A stretch of DNA of 64,000 nucleotides from MED-G105 sp050331095. Its GTDB lineage: Bacteria; Pseudomonadota; Alphaproteobacteria; Caulobacterales; Parvularculaceae. Positions 43,442 to 51,957 of this stretch are shown here, piece by piece. Each line of letters opens with the position of its first letter. Within the stretch, counting starts at the first letter, position 1. The notes under the pieces were generated by a model. That model did no database searches. It saw only the letters and a program-made list of their open reading frames with translations, and had not been told where the DNA came from. The position numbers were made by a program, and so were the translations under genes. Location of the stretch: contig JBHJHE010000022.1 in assembly GCA_050331095.1 (NCBI GenBank), positions 1-64,000 on the forward strand, in the 5' to 3' direction.

Positions 43442-44317
43442 ATGACGATGCCCCCACGCGCTGCGCCCATCGCGAGCTTCTTCCACGTCCATCTCGTCTC
43501 CGATTCGACTGGCGAAACGCTGAACGCGATTCTGAAAGCCGTGACCGCGCAGTTCGTCGCTGCGAAACCGCTTGAACATATCTACGCCCTCGTCCGTTCA
43601 GAGGCTCAGTTGGAGCGGACGCTGGCGGAGATCGAGGCCTCGCCCGGACTTGTTCTTTATACGGTCGTCAATCCGAACCTACGGCGCATGCTCGAAGTGA
43701 AATGCGCTGAACTGCAAACGCCGGCCGTCTCCGTGCTCGATCCGTTCGTGTCGGCTTTCGCCCTCTATCTCGGCCTCGAACAAAGCGGCCGCGCCGGCGC
43801 TCAACACGAGCTCGATGAGGCGTACTTCAAGCGGATCGGCGCGATCGACTACACGCTCGAACACGACGATGGGCAAATGGTCTGGGATCTCGACAATGCG
43901 GACGTCGTTCTTGTCGGCGTCAGCCGGACGTCGAAGACGCCGACCTGCATGTACCTTGCGAACCGCGGGGTCAAAGCGGCGAACGTGCCGTTAGTGCCTG
44001 ACCGACCGCCGCCTGCGGAGCTTTTCGCGTTGCAGAAGCCGTTGGTCGTCGGCCTTGTGGCGAACCCCGACCGGCTTTCCGAGATCCGTCAAAGTCGGCT
44101 TGATGAAATCAACGCTACGGACCGCGCGCAGGAGTATTGCGACGTCGACGCCGTGCGCCGTGAGGTCGTCGCGGCGAAGCGCCTGTTCGCCAAACACCGT
44201 TGGCCGACGATCAACGTCACGCGGAAATCGGTGGAGGAAACGGCTGCGGAGATCCTCACGAAACTCTCCGCCCGGCGCAACGCGGAGAGCGCCGACGCCG
44301 CGGGTCCCGATCGATGA
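43442..44317 (+). CDS. Pyruvate,phosphate dikinase regulatory protein family (DUF299)
   Basis: 291 aa from ATG 43442. HLVSDSTGETLNAILKAV at the N-terminus, DYTLEHDDGQMVWDL, and the P-loop-like GVSRTSKTPTCMYLA (ADP/phosphate binding), then IYLAN-type and QEYCDVDAVRREVVAAKRLF, VTRKSVEETAAEIL. Family members phosphorylate and dephosphorylate PPDK or PEP synthase. The long frame upstream of 43442 lies in the origin and is not coding. First of five genes linked by 4-bp overlaps. Confidence 0.93.
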   Translation: MTMPPRAAPIASFFHVHLVSDSTGETLNAILKAVTAQFVAAKPLEHIYALVRSEAQLERTLAEIEASPGLVLYTVVNPNLRRMLEVKCAELQTPAVSVLDPFVSAFALYLGLEQSGRAGAQHELDEAYFKRIGAIDYTLEHDDGQMVWDLDNADVVLVGVSRTSKTPTCMYLANRGVKAANVPLVPDRPPPAELFALQKPLVVGLVANPDRLSEIRQSRLDEINATDRAQEYCDVDAVRREVVAAKRLFAKHRWPTINVTRKSVEETAAEILTKLSARRNAESADAAGPDR

Positions 44318-44931
44318 CCGCGCCTCGACTGGTTCTGGCGTCCGGCAGCACCATCCGACGCGACATGCTGGCGGCGGCGGGGCTCGCGTTCGACGTACGT
44401 CCGTCCGGCGTCGACGAGGACGCGATTAAAGCCGCGGCGACAGCCGATCGCCTCTCCATTGACGACCTCGCGCTGCGTCTGGCGGAAGCGAAGGCGCGCG
44501 CCGTCGCGACGGCCGGCGATTTATGCAACGGCGATCTCGTCATCGGCGCCGATCAAATTCTCGACTGCGACGGCGAGGCGTTCGACAAGCCGATCGATCT
44601 CGCCGCGGCGCATGGGCGATTGCGCGCTCTCGCAGGCCGCGCCCACGACCTCGTTAACGGCGCCGTCGTCGTCCGCGTTGGGGCTGACGCGCCCGTCTAC
44701 CGGCGCGGCGAACGCGCGACGCTCAAAATGCGCGACCTCAGGGACGACGAAATAGAGGCTTACCTCGCCGCCGCAGGGCCCACGCTTCTGTCGTCCGTCG
44801 GCGGCTATATGGTCGAAGGGCTTGGCGCGCGGCTGTTCGAGCGCATCGACGGCAGCTATTTCACCGTCCTCGGACTGTCCCTGTTGCCGCTGCTCGATTT
44901 TTTGCGTCGCGAAGCGGATCTTCCGTTTTGA
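44314..44931 (+). CDS. maf: Maf-like nucleotide pyrophosphatase
   Basis: 205 aa; ATGA overlap with the PPSR gene. LVLASGSTIRRDMLAAAGL, RLAEAKARAVA, VIGADQILDCDGE, LSSVGGYMVEGLGARLFERI: all Maf blocks. Maf proteins hydrolyse modified or canonical nucleoside triphosphates (house-cleaning) and can affect division. Confidence 0.93.
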   Translation: MTAPRLVLASGSTIRRDMLAAAGLAFDVRPSGVDEDAIKAAATADRLSIDDLALRLAEAKARAVATAGDLCNGDLVIGADQILDCDGEAFDKPIDLAAAHGRLRALAGRAHDLVNGAVVVRVGADAPVYRRGERATLKMRDLRDDEIEAYLAAAGPTLLSSVGGYMVEGLGARLFERIDGSYFTVLGLSLLPLLDFLRREADLPF

Positions 44932-45776
44932 GCGCCGCCCCGCGACTCGCAGGCGTCATCGGCTGGCCCATCGGCCACTCCTTGTCGCCAAATGTTCACG
45001 CCTATTGGGCGGCCAGGGAAAACGCGCTGGCGCACTACATCCCTATAACCGCCGCGCCGGACGACGCCTCGTTCCGCCGCGTGGTCGAGGGGCTCTGCGC
45101 CGCCGGGTTTCGCGGGCTTAACGTCACCGTTCCGCACAAGGAGCGCGCGCTCAGGTATGCGGATGAGGCGAGCGACCTCGCCCGTCGGGTCGGGGCGGCG
45201 AACATGCTGACGTTCGACGGCGACCGCGCGCGCGCCGACAACTCCGACGTCGAAGGGTTCGCCGAAGCTTTGCGCGCGGCGGCGCCGGACGGCTTCAACG
45301 CCGCCCGCGCGCTGGTCCTGGGGGCCGGTGGGGCCGCGCGGGCCGACGCCGTGGCGTTGAAAACGGCGTTCGCAGCCCACGTAACCGTAAAGAACCGGAC
45401 CGGCTCCCGCGCCGACGACCTTGTGGCGGAAGGCCTCGCCGACGCCGCCGCGCCGTGGGGCTCCCGCAACGAGACGCAAGCCGACGTTTTCGTCAACGCG
45501 ACGTCGCTCGGCATGGAGGGCTCGCCGCCTCTTGATGTCGACTTCGCCGCCGCGGCGCCGGGCGCCGCCGCCGTCGACATCGTTTATCGGCCTCTTGAAA
45601 CCGCGTTTCTCGCGAACGCGCGCCGCGCCGGCCTTATCGCTGTCGACGGGCTGGAAATGCTCCTGCGCCAGGCGGTTCCCGGATACTTGCGCTGGCTCGG
45701 CGACGCCGCGCCGGTCGACAACGCATTGCGGGAGGCGATCCGTGCGCGGCTGACGACCGGCGGCGCCAAGGCGTGA
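44928..45776 (+). CDS. aroE: Shikimate dehydrogenase AroE
   Basis: 282 aa from TTG 44928, in a TTGA overlap with maf. GVIGWPIGHSLSPNVHAYW, NVTVPHKERAL with the catalytic Lys, RADNSDVEGF (catalytic Asp), LVLGAGGAARADAVAL for NADP(H), and a C-terminal GLEMLLRQAVPGYLRW. Reduces 3-dehydroshikimate in aromatic amino-acid synthesis. The TTG start is supported by exact overlap and the natural N-terminus. Confidence 0.95.
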   Translation: MSAAPRLAGVIGWPIGHSLSPNVHAYWAARENALAHYIPITAAPDDASFRRVVEGLCAAGFRGLNVTVPHKERALRYADEASDLARRVGAANMLTFDGDRARADNSDVEGFAEALRAAAPDGFNAARALVLGAGGAARADAVALKTAFAAHVTVKNRTGSRADDLVAEGLADAAAPWGSRNETQADVFVNATSLGMEGSPPLDVDFAAAAPGAAAVDIVYRPLETAFLANARRAGLIAVDGLEMLLRQAVPGYLRWLGDAAPVDNALREAIRARLTTGGAKA

Positions 45777-46372
45777 AGAAAGTCGCGCTCACCGGATCGA
45801 TCGTCATGGGCAAGACGACGGTCGCCGGCATGTTCGCCGATCTCGGCGCGCCGGTGTGGGACGCCGACGCCGCAGTGCGCAGGCTTTACGCGCCGGGCGG
45901 CGCGGCGGTCGCGCCCATCGCCGAAGCGTTTCCCCAGGCGATCGTCGAGGGGGGCGTCGATCGAACGCAATTGTCCGCCCTCGTCGTTGGCGACCGCGGC
46001 GCTTTCGAACGCCTCGAAGCCATCGTCCATCCGCTCGTCGCGGACGATCGGGCCGCGGCGATGGCGTCGGCGGAAGCCTCGGGCGCGAAAGCGATGATCT
46101 TCGATATCCCGCTTCTGTTCGAAACCGGCGCGGCCGCGGCGTTCGACGTCGTCGTCGTCGTTTCCGCGCCGGCGGACGTCCAGCGCGACCGCGTTCTGGC
46201 GCGCGCGAACATGACGCCGTCAAAATTCGCCGCCATTCTGGCGCGACAGACGCCCGACGCCGAGAAGCGCGTTCTCGCGGACGTCGTGATCGACACGGGC
46301 GGCTCGCTCGACGCGACACGCGCGCAAGTGACCGACGTATGGCGGAGCGTCATTGACGCGGAGGATGTATGA
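45773..46372 (+). CDS. coaE: Dephospho-CoA kinase CoaE
   Basis: 199 aa, GTG in a GTGA overlap with aroE. P-loop GSIVMGKTT; most relatives have GSIGMGKST, so the Val and Thr are slightly unusual but keep GX4GKT. VWDADAAVRRLYAPGG, PLVADD, FDIPLLFETG and QTPDAEKRVLADVVIDTGGS follow. Phosphorylates dephospho-CoA in the last step of CoA synthesis. Confidence 0.93.
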   Translation: MKKVALTGSIVMGKTTVAGMFADLGAPVWDADAAVRRLYAPGGAAVAPIAEAFPQAIVEGGVDRTQLSALVVGDRGAFERLEAIVHPLVADDRAAAMASAEASGAKAMIFDIPLLFETGAAAAFDVVVVVSAPADVQRDRVLARANMTPSKFAAILARQTPDAEKRVLADVVIDTGGSLDATRAQVTDVWRSVIDAEDV

Positions 46373-46992
46373 TCTCTAAACGGATGAAAAGAGCGGCCGC
46401 CGTGGCGACGGTCGCGCTCACGCTGGCCGCCTGCGCGTCGACGCCGCCGGACGACGTGGGAAACGCGTGTGAGATATTCGACGACAAGGGCGGGTGGTAC
46501 CGCTCGACCCGACGCGCCGAGCGCCGGTGGGGCCTGCCGAAACACATCCAGCTAGCGATCATTCGCCAGGAATCGGGGTTCGACGCCGACGCGAAGCCTG
46601 ACCGGAACCGGTTTCTTTTCGTTTTCCCGGGTCGTCGGAAGTCGTCGGCGCGCGGTTATCCGCAGGCGGTCGAAGGCACGTGGGAGCTCTACAAGCGCGA
46701 TACGGGCCGCGACGGGGCGAGCCGGCGCAGCTTCTCAGACGCGACGGACTTCGTCTCATGGTATGGGCGCCAAAGCAATCGCCGCGTTGGGACGCCGATG
46801 ACGGACGCGTACAATCAGTATCTTGCCTATCACGAGGGCTGGGAGGGCTACGCCGGTCGTTCCTACCGCGGCAAGCCCGGGTTGGCGGAGGCGGCCCGGC
46901 GCGTCAGCCGCACCGCTGCGGTTTACCGCCGCCAGCTCGAAGGCTGCGAGAAGCGATTGCGTCGTGGGATCCCGCTGATCCCGTTCATCTAA
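46369..46992 (+). CDS. Lytic-transglycosylase-like lipoprotein
   Basis: 207 aa; ATGA overlap with coaE. Lipobox TLAAC (Cys22). GLPKHIQLAIIRQESGFD carries the likely catalytic Glu of SLT-type lysozyme folds, followed by SARGYPQAVEGTWELYKRDTG, DATDFVSWYGRQSNRR and YNQYLAYHEGWEGYA. It fits the COG4764-type transglycosylase group acting on peptidoglycan. dnaQ often follows coaE in alphaproteobacteria; here this gene takes its place. Confidence 0.82.
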   Translation: MISKRMKRAAAVATVALTLAACASTPPDDVGNACEIFDDKGGWYRSTRRAERRWGLPKHIQLAIIRQESGFDADAKPDRNRFLFVFPGRRKSSARGYPQAVEGTWELYKRDTGRDGASRRSFSDATDFVSWYGRQSNRRVGTPMTDAYNQYLAYHEGWEGYAGRSYRGKPGLAEAARRVSRTAAVYRRQLEGCEKRLRRGIPLIPFI

Positions 46993-48446
46993 TCGAACGG
47001 CGCCGCACGGTAGGTCGACGCGTCGAGCGCGTAGGCTTCCCGGGCCGCGGCGATCGCGGCGAGCTTGCCCTCAAGCGGGTCCCAATCGTTACGCTCGGCG
47101 ATCGCGGACCATGTCTCTTCGACCTCGTCGATCAACATGTCGCAGGGCGCCCCGGCGAAATAATCCGCGGACAGACAGCCGGCTTTCGTCGGCGCGAAGC
47201 CAGTGAGGCGTTTTCTGATCGGCGCGAAGTCGGGCGCCGCGTAAAGCGCCGCGCGCGGGCCCTCCATGGCGCGGGTTTCCGACGCGGGCCCGGCGAACCA
47301 GTCGAAAAAGAAAGGCTCGAACGGCGCGTCGGCCGCCTCCATCCATTTCAGCAAATCGCCGACGAAGGCGAAACCGTCAGACGACGGCGCGACGCCGAGG
47401 CGCGCAAAAAAAGCCTCCGCCATCCCGGCGCGGAAGAAGTCGTCGAAACGCTGAAGCGCGGCGTTGAGCGGGGCCTCCTCGGCGATGAGCGCAAGGACGC
47501 CGCCAAGGCGGGATAGGTTCCACGCCGCCGCGTCGGGTTGGCGGCCGTAGGCGTAGAGCCCGCCATGGTCGAAATAGGCGGCGGTGAACGTGAAGTCAGC
47601 GCGCGGCAGAAACCGCCAGGGCCCGTAGTCGAAGCTTTCGCCGGTGACGTTCATATTGTCCGTATTCAATACGCCGTGGACGAAGCCGGCGGCCATCCAT
47701 TGCGCGGCGAGGCGCGCCGTGCGGGCGACGACGCGTTCGAAAAACGCCGCGACGCGCCCCGAGCCCCCCGCCGCCGCCGTGAGGTCAGGATCGAACTGGC
47801 GGATGCAGTAATCGACAAGCGTTTCGATGGCCGTCTTGTCGCCCTCGAAACCGAGGCGCTGGAACGCGCCGAACCGCACGTGGGAATGGCTGAGGCGCAC
47901 GAGCGCGGCCGAGCGCGTCGGCGAGGGCTCGTCGCCGCGCTCGAGCGCCTCGCCGGTCTCAACGACGCTGAACGTCTTCGACGTATAGACGCCGCGCGCC
48001 TCAAGCATCTCCGTCGCCAGCACCTCTCGGACCGCGCCTTTCAGCGTCAGTCGTCCGTCGCCCGAGCGGGAGTAGGGCGTTCTGCCCGTGCCTTTCGTGC
48101 CGAGGTCGAGGAGCCGGCCGTCGGCGTCACGCAGTTGCGCATAGAGAAAGCCACGACCGTCGCCGATATCGGGATTGTAAACGCGGAACTGGTGGCCGTG
48201 GTAGCGAAGGGCGATCGGCTTCTGGAGATTGTCCGGCAGCGGCTCGAACCGCGCGAACCGCGCGCGCCAAGCGTTGTCGTCGAGCCCGCCGAGGCCGACC
48301 CGCGCGGCCCAGCGATCGTTCCTGTAGCGGATGATTTCCGTCGAAAAACGCGCCGCCTCCACGGCGTCGTAAAACGGCGCGCCATCGGGCGACAGCGCTC
48401 GAAACGCCGGGTCCGGCCGATAGTCGCCCTTCGTCTCGTCGTTCAT
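46989..48446 (-). CDS. selO: Protein adenylyltransferase SelO (YdiU family)
   Basis: 485 aa. Pseudokinase-fold AMPylator: YHGHQFRVYNPDIGDGRGF, DLGTKGTGRTPYSRSGDGR, LTLKGAVREVLATEML, FVHGVLNTDNMNVTGESFDY (metal/active-site Asn-Asp). SelO transfers AMP to protein Ser/Thr/Tyr and is tied to redox control. Lacks the C-terminal selenocysteine/Cys redox tail of eukaryotic forms. Convergent with the lytic transglycosylase gene, stops overlapping. Confidence 0.94.
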   Translation of the reverse strand: MNDETKGDYRPDPAFRALSPDGAPFYDAVEAARFSTEIIRYRNDRWAARVGLGGLDDNAWRARFARFEPLPDNLQKPIALRYHGHQFRVYNPDIGDGRGFLYAQLRDADGRLLDLGTKGTGRTPYSRSGDGRLTLKGAVREVLATEMLEARGVYTSKTFSVVETGEALERGDEPSPTRSAALVRLSHSHVRFGAFQRLGFEGDKTAIETLVDYCIRQFDPDLTAAAGGSGRVAAFFERVVARTARLAAQWMAAGFVHGVLNTDNMNVTGESFDYGPWRFLPRADFTFTAAYFDHGGLYAYGRQPDAAAWNLSRLGGVLALIAEEAPLNAALQRFDDFFRAGMAEAFFARLGVAPSSDGFAFVGDLLKWMEAADAPFEPFFFDWFAGPASETRAMEGPRAALYAAPDFAPIRKRLTGFAPTKAGCLSADYFAGAPCDMLIDEVEETWSAIAERNDWDPLEGKLAAIAAAREAYALDASTYRAAPFD

Positions 48447-48642
48447 CCCGTCCGCCTTGTCTCGCGCCGCACCCGCGCCGGACGCTCCGCTTACCGCTTA
48501 TCGCGTCCCTGGGGCGCCTCAGCGCTTTACCCCTAAACGACCCCGATCCCGACGCCATATGGTCGCAATGGGACGGCAATGACCAGTCTCGCGGCGAGTA
48601 GCGTTCAACACGAGACGCCGCGAACTCTGGGGAGAGATAGAA

Positions 48643-48954
48643 ATGAAAACCATCCACATGACCATCGCCGCTCTCGCTTTCGGCGCGCTCGCGGCCGCGC
48701 CGGCCGCCGCGCAGTCGAAGGGCGGCGACTTCGAGTTTCGCTACAAGACGTACGAACTGGCGAACGAGACGACGCGGAGCTTGATGCTCGACCGCCTCGA
48801 GCGCGAGGCGCGCCGTCACTGCCGCGCCGGCCGCTTCCTGTCGGTGAGCGAGAAACTGCGGTGCACTGAAGGCATCGTCGACGACGTCGTCGACGAACTT
48901 GAGAACCGCCGGTTCCAGACGGCTCAGCGCGACGACGAGTTCGCCGCGTTCTAG
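48643..48954 (+). CDS. UrcA-like periplasmic protein
   Basis: 103 aa, ATG 48643 after GGGGAGAGATAGAA. Signal peptide MKTIHMTIAALAFGALAAAPAAAQ. The mature part FEFRYKTYELANETTRSLML, RHCRAGRF and LRCTEGIVDDVVDEL, with two cysteines, fits the UrcA family of short secreted alphaproteobacterial proteins. Function unknown. Confidence 0.7.
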   Translation: MKTIHMTIAALAFGALAAAPAAAQSKGGDFEFRYKTYELANETTRSLMLDRLEREARRHCRAGRFLSVSEKLRCTEGIVDDVVDELENRRFQTAQRDDEFAAF

Positions 48955-49099
48955 GCATCCTGCGCGACGACGGCCGCGTCGGCGCTCCAGATGAACGCCG
49001 GCGCGGAACCGTCAGTTGTCGTTGAAACGTCGCAGGCGATCGCTATCTTTCCATCGCAAGCGGCTTCGGCCGCGTGGGAAGGGGGCGAATCGACCGGTG

Positions 49100-50617
49100 A
49101 TGGGAACGAGGACGGCGTTGCGCAAAGCGCGCAGAGCGTTTTGGGCTTTTTCGGCGCTGGCGAGCGCCGCGCTTCTCGCCGTCGCCGGCGTCTCGGCGCA
49201 AGCCGACGCGCCATCGGGCGTCATCCTGTCCCTCAACGGCCCGGTCACCCCCGCGAACGCGCGGTACCTGGAGCGTGAAATCAACGCGGCGAGCGACGCC
49301 GGCCGCGAACTCATCGTCATCGAGGTCGACACGCCGGGCGGGCTCGTCGACTCCATGAAAACCATCATCAAGGCCGTTCTCGGCTCGTCGACGCCCGTGG
49401 CGACGTACGTGTCGCCCCAGGGCGCTCGGTCGGCGAGCGCCGGTCTTTATATTATGTACGCCGCCCACGTCTCGGCCATGGCGCCGGCGACGAACACGGG
49501 CAGCGCGACGCCGATCGAGGTGGGCGGCGGGTCGCCGTCGGAGCGCGACAGTCCTTTCGAGGCGCCTGACGTCGGCCCCGAAACCGACGCGCCGGAAGCG
49601 GCTGAGCCGGAGGCGGACCCCGAAGGCGGCGAGGCGGCCGAGGGCGACGATCAACCGGCGGCCGCCGATCGGGACGAGGCTGCGCCGGCGCTCGGCAATG
49701 AAGACGCCCTGCGCGCCAAAGTGATCAACGACAGCGCCGCCTACATCCGCGCGCTCGCCGAAGAGCGCGGCCGCAACGCCGACTGGGCGGAGAAGGCGGT
49801 GCGCGAGGCGGCGAACGTCACCTCGCGCGAAGCGCTGGAGCTCGGGGTCATCGACCTCGTCGCCGACGATCTCGCCGACCTGCTCGCGCAAATCGACGGG
49901 CGCACGGTGACGACGGCGGCCGGACCCAAGGCGATCGACACGGAACGCCTGACGCAGGAGCGGGTCGAGGCCAGCTTCGTCGAGCGGCTTCTCGGTTTCA
50001 TCGCCAATCCGAACGTCGCAGTCATTCTGATGACGCTGGCGACGACGGGCCTCATCGCTGAGCTCTGGAACCCTGGCTCGATTTATCCCGGCGCGTTCGG
50101 GGCGATCTGCCTCGTCCTCGGGCTCTATTCATTCCAGGTCCTGCCGTTCAACTGGCTCGGCGTCGCCCTGATGCTGCTTGGCGCGCTGCTGATCCTGTTG
50201 GAGGCGTACACGCCGACGTTCGGACTGTCGGGCCTCGTCGGCCTCGCCATGTTCGCCGGCGGTCTCTTCGGCATTTTCCCCGAGGGCTATGACGTTTCGC
50301 CGGCCGTCATCACGGCGCTTGTCGCCACCGCCGGCGGGTTCCTGGCGCTCGTTCTCTTCGCCGTCGTCGGCTCTCGAAGCCGCGGGCCGATGATCGGCTC
50401 TGAAGCGATCCGCAAGCGAGAAGGCGTCGTCGACGACTGGGACGGCCGCGAAGGCTGGGTCATCGTGGAGGGCGAGCGCTGGCGCGCGCGGTCCGACAAA
50501 CCGCTGCAGCGCGGCGACAAGATCCGCGTTGTCGAAGTCGACGGCCTCGTCCTTGTGGTGAAGCAGGCGAAAGCGGGCAAGTTTCTCGGCGGCGGCCCGG
50601 CGCCTGCGGAAGCGTAA
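49100..50617 (+). CDS. NfeD-family protein with N-terminal serine-protease domain
   Basis: 505 aa from ATG 49100. Signal/anchor segment, ClpP-like periplasmic domain (SGVILSLNGPVTPANARYLE, VIEVDTPGGLVDSMKTI, GARSASAGLYIMYAAH with the Ser nucleophile), an acidic Ala/Glu/Pro-rich insert about 150-200, then four to five membrane segments and a C-terminal OB-fold NfeD domain (EGWVIVEGERWRAR). Cleaves slipin/stomatin-type proteins in known cases. Partnered with the slipin gene downstream. Confidence 0.92.
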   Translation: MGTRTALRKARRAFWAFSALASAALLAVAGVSAQADAPSGVILSLNGPVTPANARYLEREINAASDAGRELIVIEVDTPGGLVDSMKTIIKAVLGSSTPVATYVSPQGARSASAGLYIMYAAHVSAMAPATNTGSATPIEVGGGSPSERDSPFEAPDVGPETDAPEAAEPEADPEGGEAAEGDDQPAAADRDEAAPALGNEDALRAKVINDSAAYIRALAEERGRNADWAEKAVREAANVTSREALELGVIDLVADDLADLLAQIDGRTVTTAAGPKAIDTERLTQERVEASFVERLLGFIANPNVAVILMTLATTGLIAELWNPGSIYPGAFGAICLVLGLYSFQVLPFNWLGVALMLLGALLILLEAYTPTFGLSGLVGLAMFAGGLFGIFPEGYDVSPAVITALVATAGGFLALVLFAVVGSRSRGPMIGSEAIRKREGVVDDWDGREGWVIVEGERWRARSDKPLQRGDKIRVVEVDGLVLVVKQAKAGKFLGGGPAPAEA

Positions 50618-50694
50618 CGCTCGTCGTTCGAGACTAATGTCGAAGCGCGACCGCGCCGCCCGCCGGCGCCGCGCGCAACACCAAGGAGATCAAC

Positions 50695-51450
50695 ATGCCT
50701 GGCCTCGGCGTTCTCGGATTTCTCGTCGTCGCGGTGCTCGCGCTTGCGACCAACATCATCAAAATTCTCAAGGAGTACGAGAAAGGCGTCGTCTTCACCC
50801 TCGGCCGCGTCGGCCGCAAGGCGGCCGGGCCGGGCCTCGTTCTCTTGATTCCGGGCGTCCAGGTGCTGCGCAAAGTCGACATGCGCACGCTTGTCCACGA
50901 CGTGCCGACCCAGGACGTGATCTCGCGGGACAACGTTTCGGTGAAGGTCAACGCGGTCATTTACTACCGCGTCGTCGACGCGGTCCGCGCCGTGGTTCAG
51001 GTGGAGAACTTCGTGGCCGCGACGAGCCAGCTCGCCCAGACGACGCTGCGTTCGGTGCTCGGCAAGCACGATCTCGACGAGATGCTCCAGGAGCGGGACA
51101 AGCTCAACAAGGACATCCAGGAGATCCTCGACCACCAGACGGAGGCGTGGGGCATCAAGGTCTCGAACGTCGAGATCAAACATGTCGACGTCGACCCGTC
51201 GATGATCCGCGCCATCGCCAAACAAGCCGAGGCCGAACGCGAGCGGCGCGCGAAGGTGATCCTCGCCGAGGGCGAACAGCAAGCCGCGACCAAGCTCGCC
51301 GAGGCGGCCAACATCCTGGCGACCCAGGCCGGCTCGATGGAGCTGCGCTATCTCAACTCGCTCCAGGAGATCGCCGGCGACCGGACCAACACGATCGTCT
51401 TTCCGTTCGATCTGAAAGACGTGGCGCGCAACGTGCGCGGCGGCGTTTGA
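50695..51450 (+). CDS. Slipin (SPFH/band 7 protein)
   Basis: 251 aa. One N-terminal membrane segment, then the SPFH domain: EYEKGVVFTLGR, GPGLVLLIPGVQ, TQDVISRDNVSVKVNAVIYY, LRSVLGKHDLDEML, EAWGIKVSNVEIKHVDV, and a helical AEAERERRAKVILAEGE region. Forms membrane-bound oligomers. NfeD-slipin pairing is a standard operon in bacteria. Confidence 0.94.
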   Translation: MPGLGVLGFLVVAVLALATNIIKILKEYEKGVVFTLGRVGRKAAGPGLVLLIPGVQVLRKVDMRTLVHDVPTQDVISRDNVSVKVNAVIYYRVVDAVRAVVQVENFVAATSQLAQTTLRSVLGKHDLDEMLQERDKLNKDIQEILDHQTEAWGIKVSNVEIKHVDVDPSMIRAIAKQAEAERERRAKVILAEGEQQAATKLAEAANILATQAGSMELRYLNSLQEIAGDRTNTIVFPFDLKDVARNVRGGV

Positions 51451-51725
51451 GCGACGACGCGGCGGACCCGCCGACAGCGCGCGCCGGGACCGACATCGTC
51501 GAAATCGACGCGCGCGGGCTTCGATGCCCGATGCCCGTGGTGAAGCTTGAGGCGGCGCTCCGCCGGTTGGGGCCGGCCGCGCGAGTGCGCATCCTCGCCG
51601 ACGACCCGGTTGCGCCGGTCGACATCCCCCACGCCAGCCTCGAGGCCGGCTGCATCGCCGAGCGCCTGCCTGACGCGGGCGGCGCCTGCGTCTTTCTAGT
51701 CACGCGAGGCCCCGGAAGCGACTGA
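51447..51725 (+). CDS. TusA-family sulfur-carrier protein
   Basis: 92 aa from a TTG at 51447, overlapping the slipin stop (TTGA). IVEIDARGLRCPMPVVKLEA carries the signature Cys in CPxP; ILADDPVAPVDIPHA follows. TusA/SirA-like proteins carry persulfide sulfur for tRNA thiolation or other sulfur transfer. The only other start in frame would delete the conserved strand, so TTG is favoured. Confidence 0.85.
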   Translation: MSDDAADPPTARAGTDIVEIDARGLRCPMPVVKLEAALRRLGPAARVRILADDPVAPVDIPHASLEAGCIAERLPDAGGACVFLVTRGPGSD

Positions 51726-51957
51726 AGCGGCGCGAGCGCCGCGCTTCGGCGCCCCAGGCGCGGCGGGGGCTGATTGCTTAGCGAAATATTGACGGTTAAT
51801 CTGGAGCGGCGCGCGCCCGCGTGGTTAACTCGTAAATGCGTCGGCGCGCCGCGCCGCGCGTCAAAGCGGACGCGCCCGGCCTTCATCGGTCGGATCGGCC
51901 GCGAGCGGGCGGGGCCGCCGAAGGGATCGGGAGCGCCGGCCAGGGGAGCCAGGGGTT

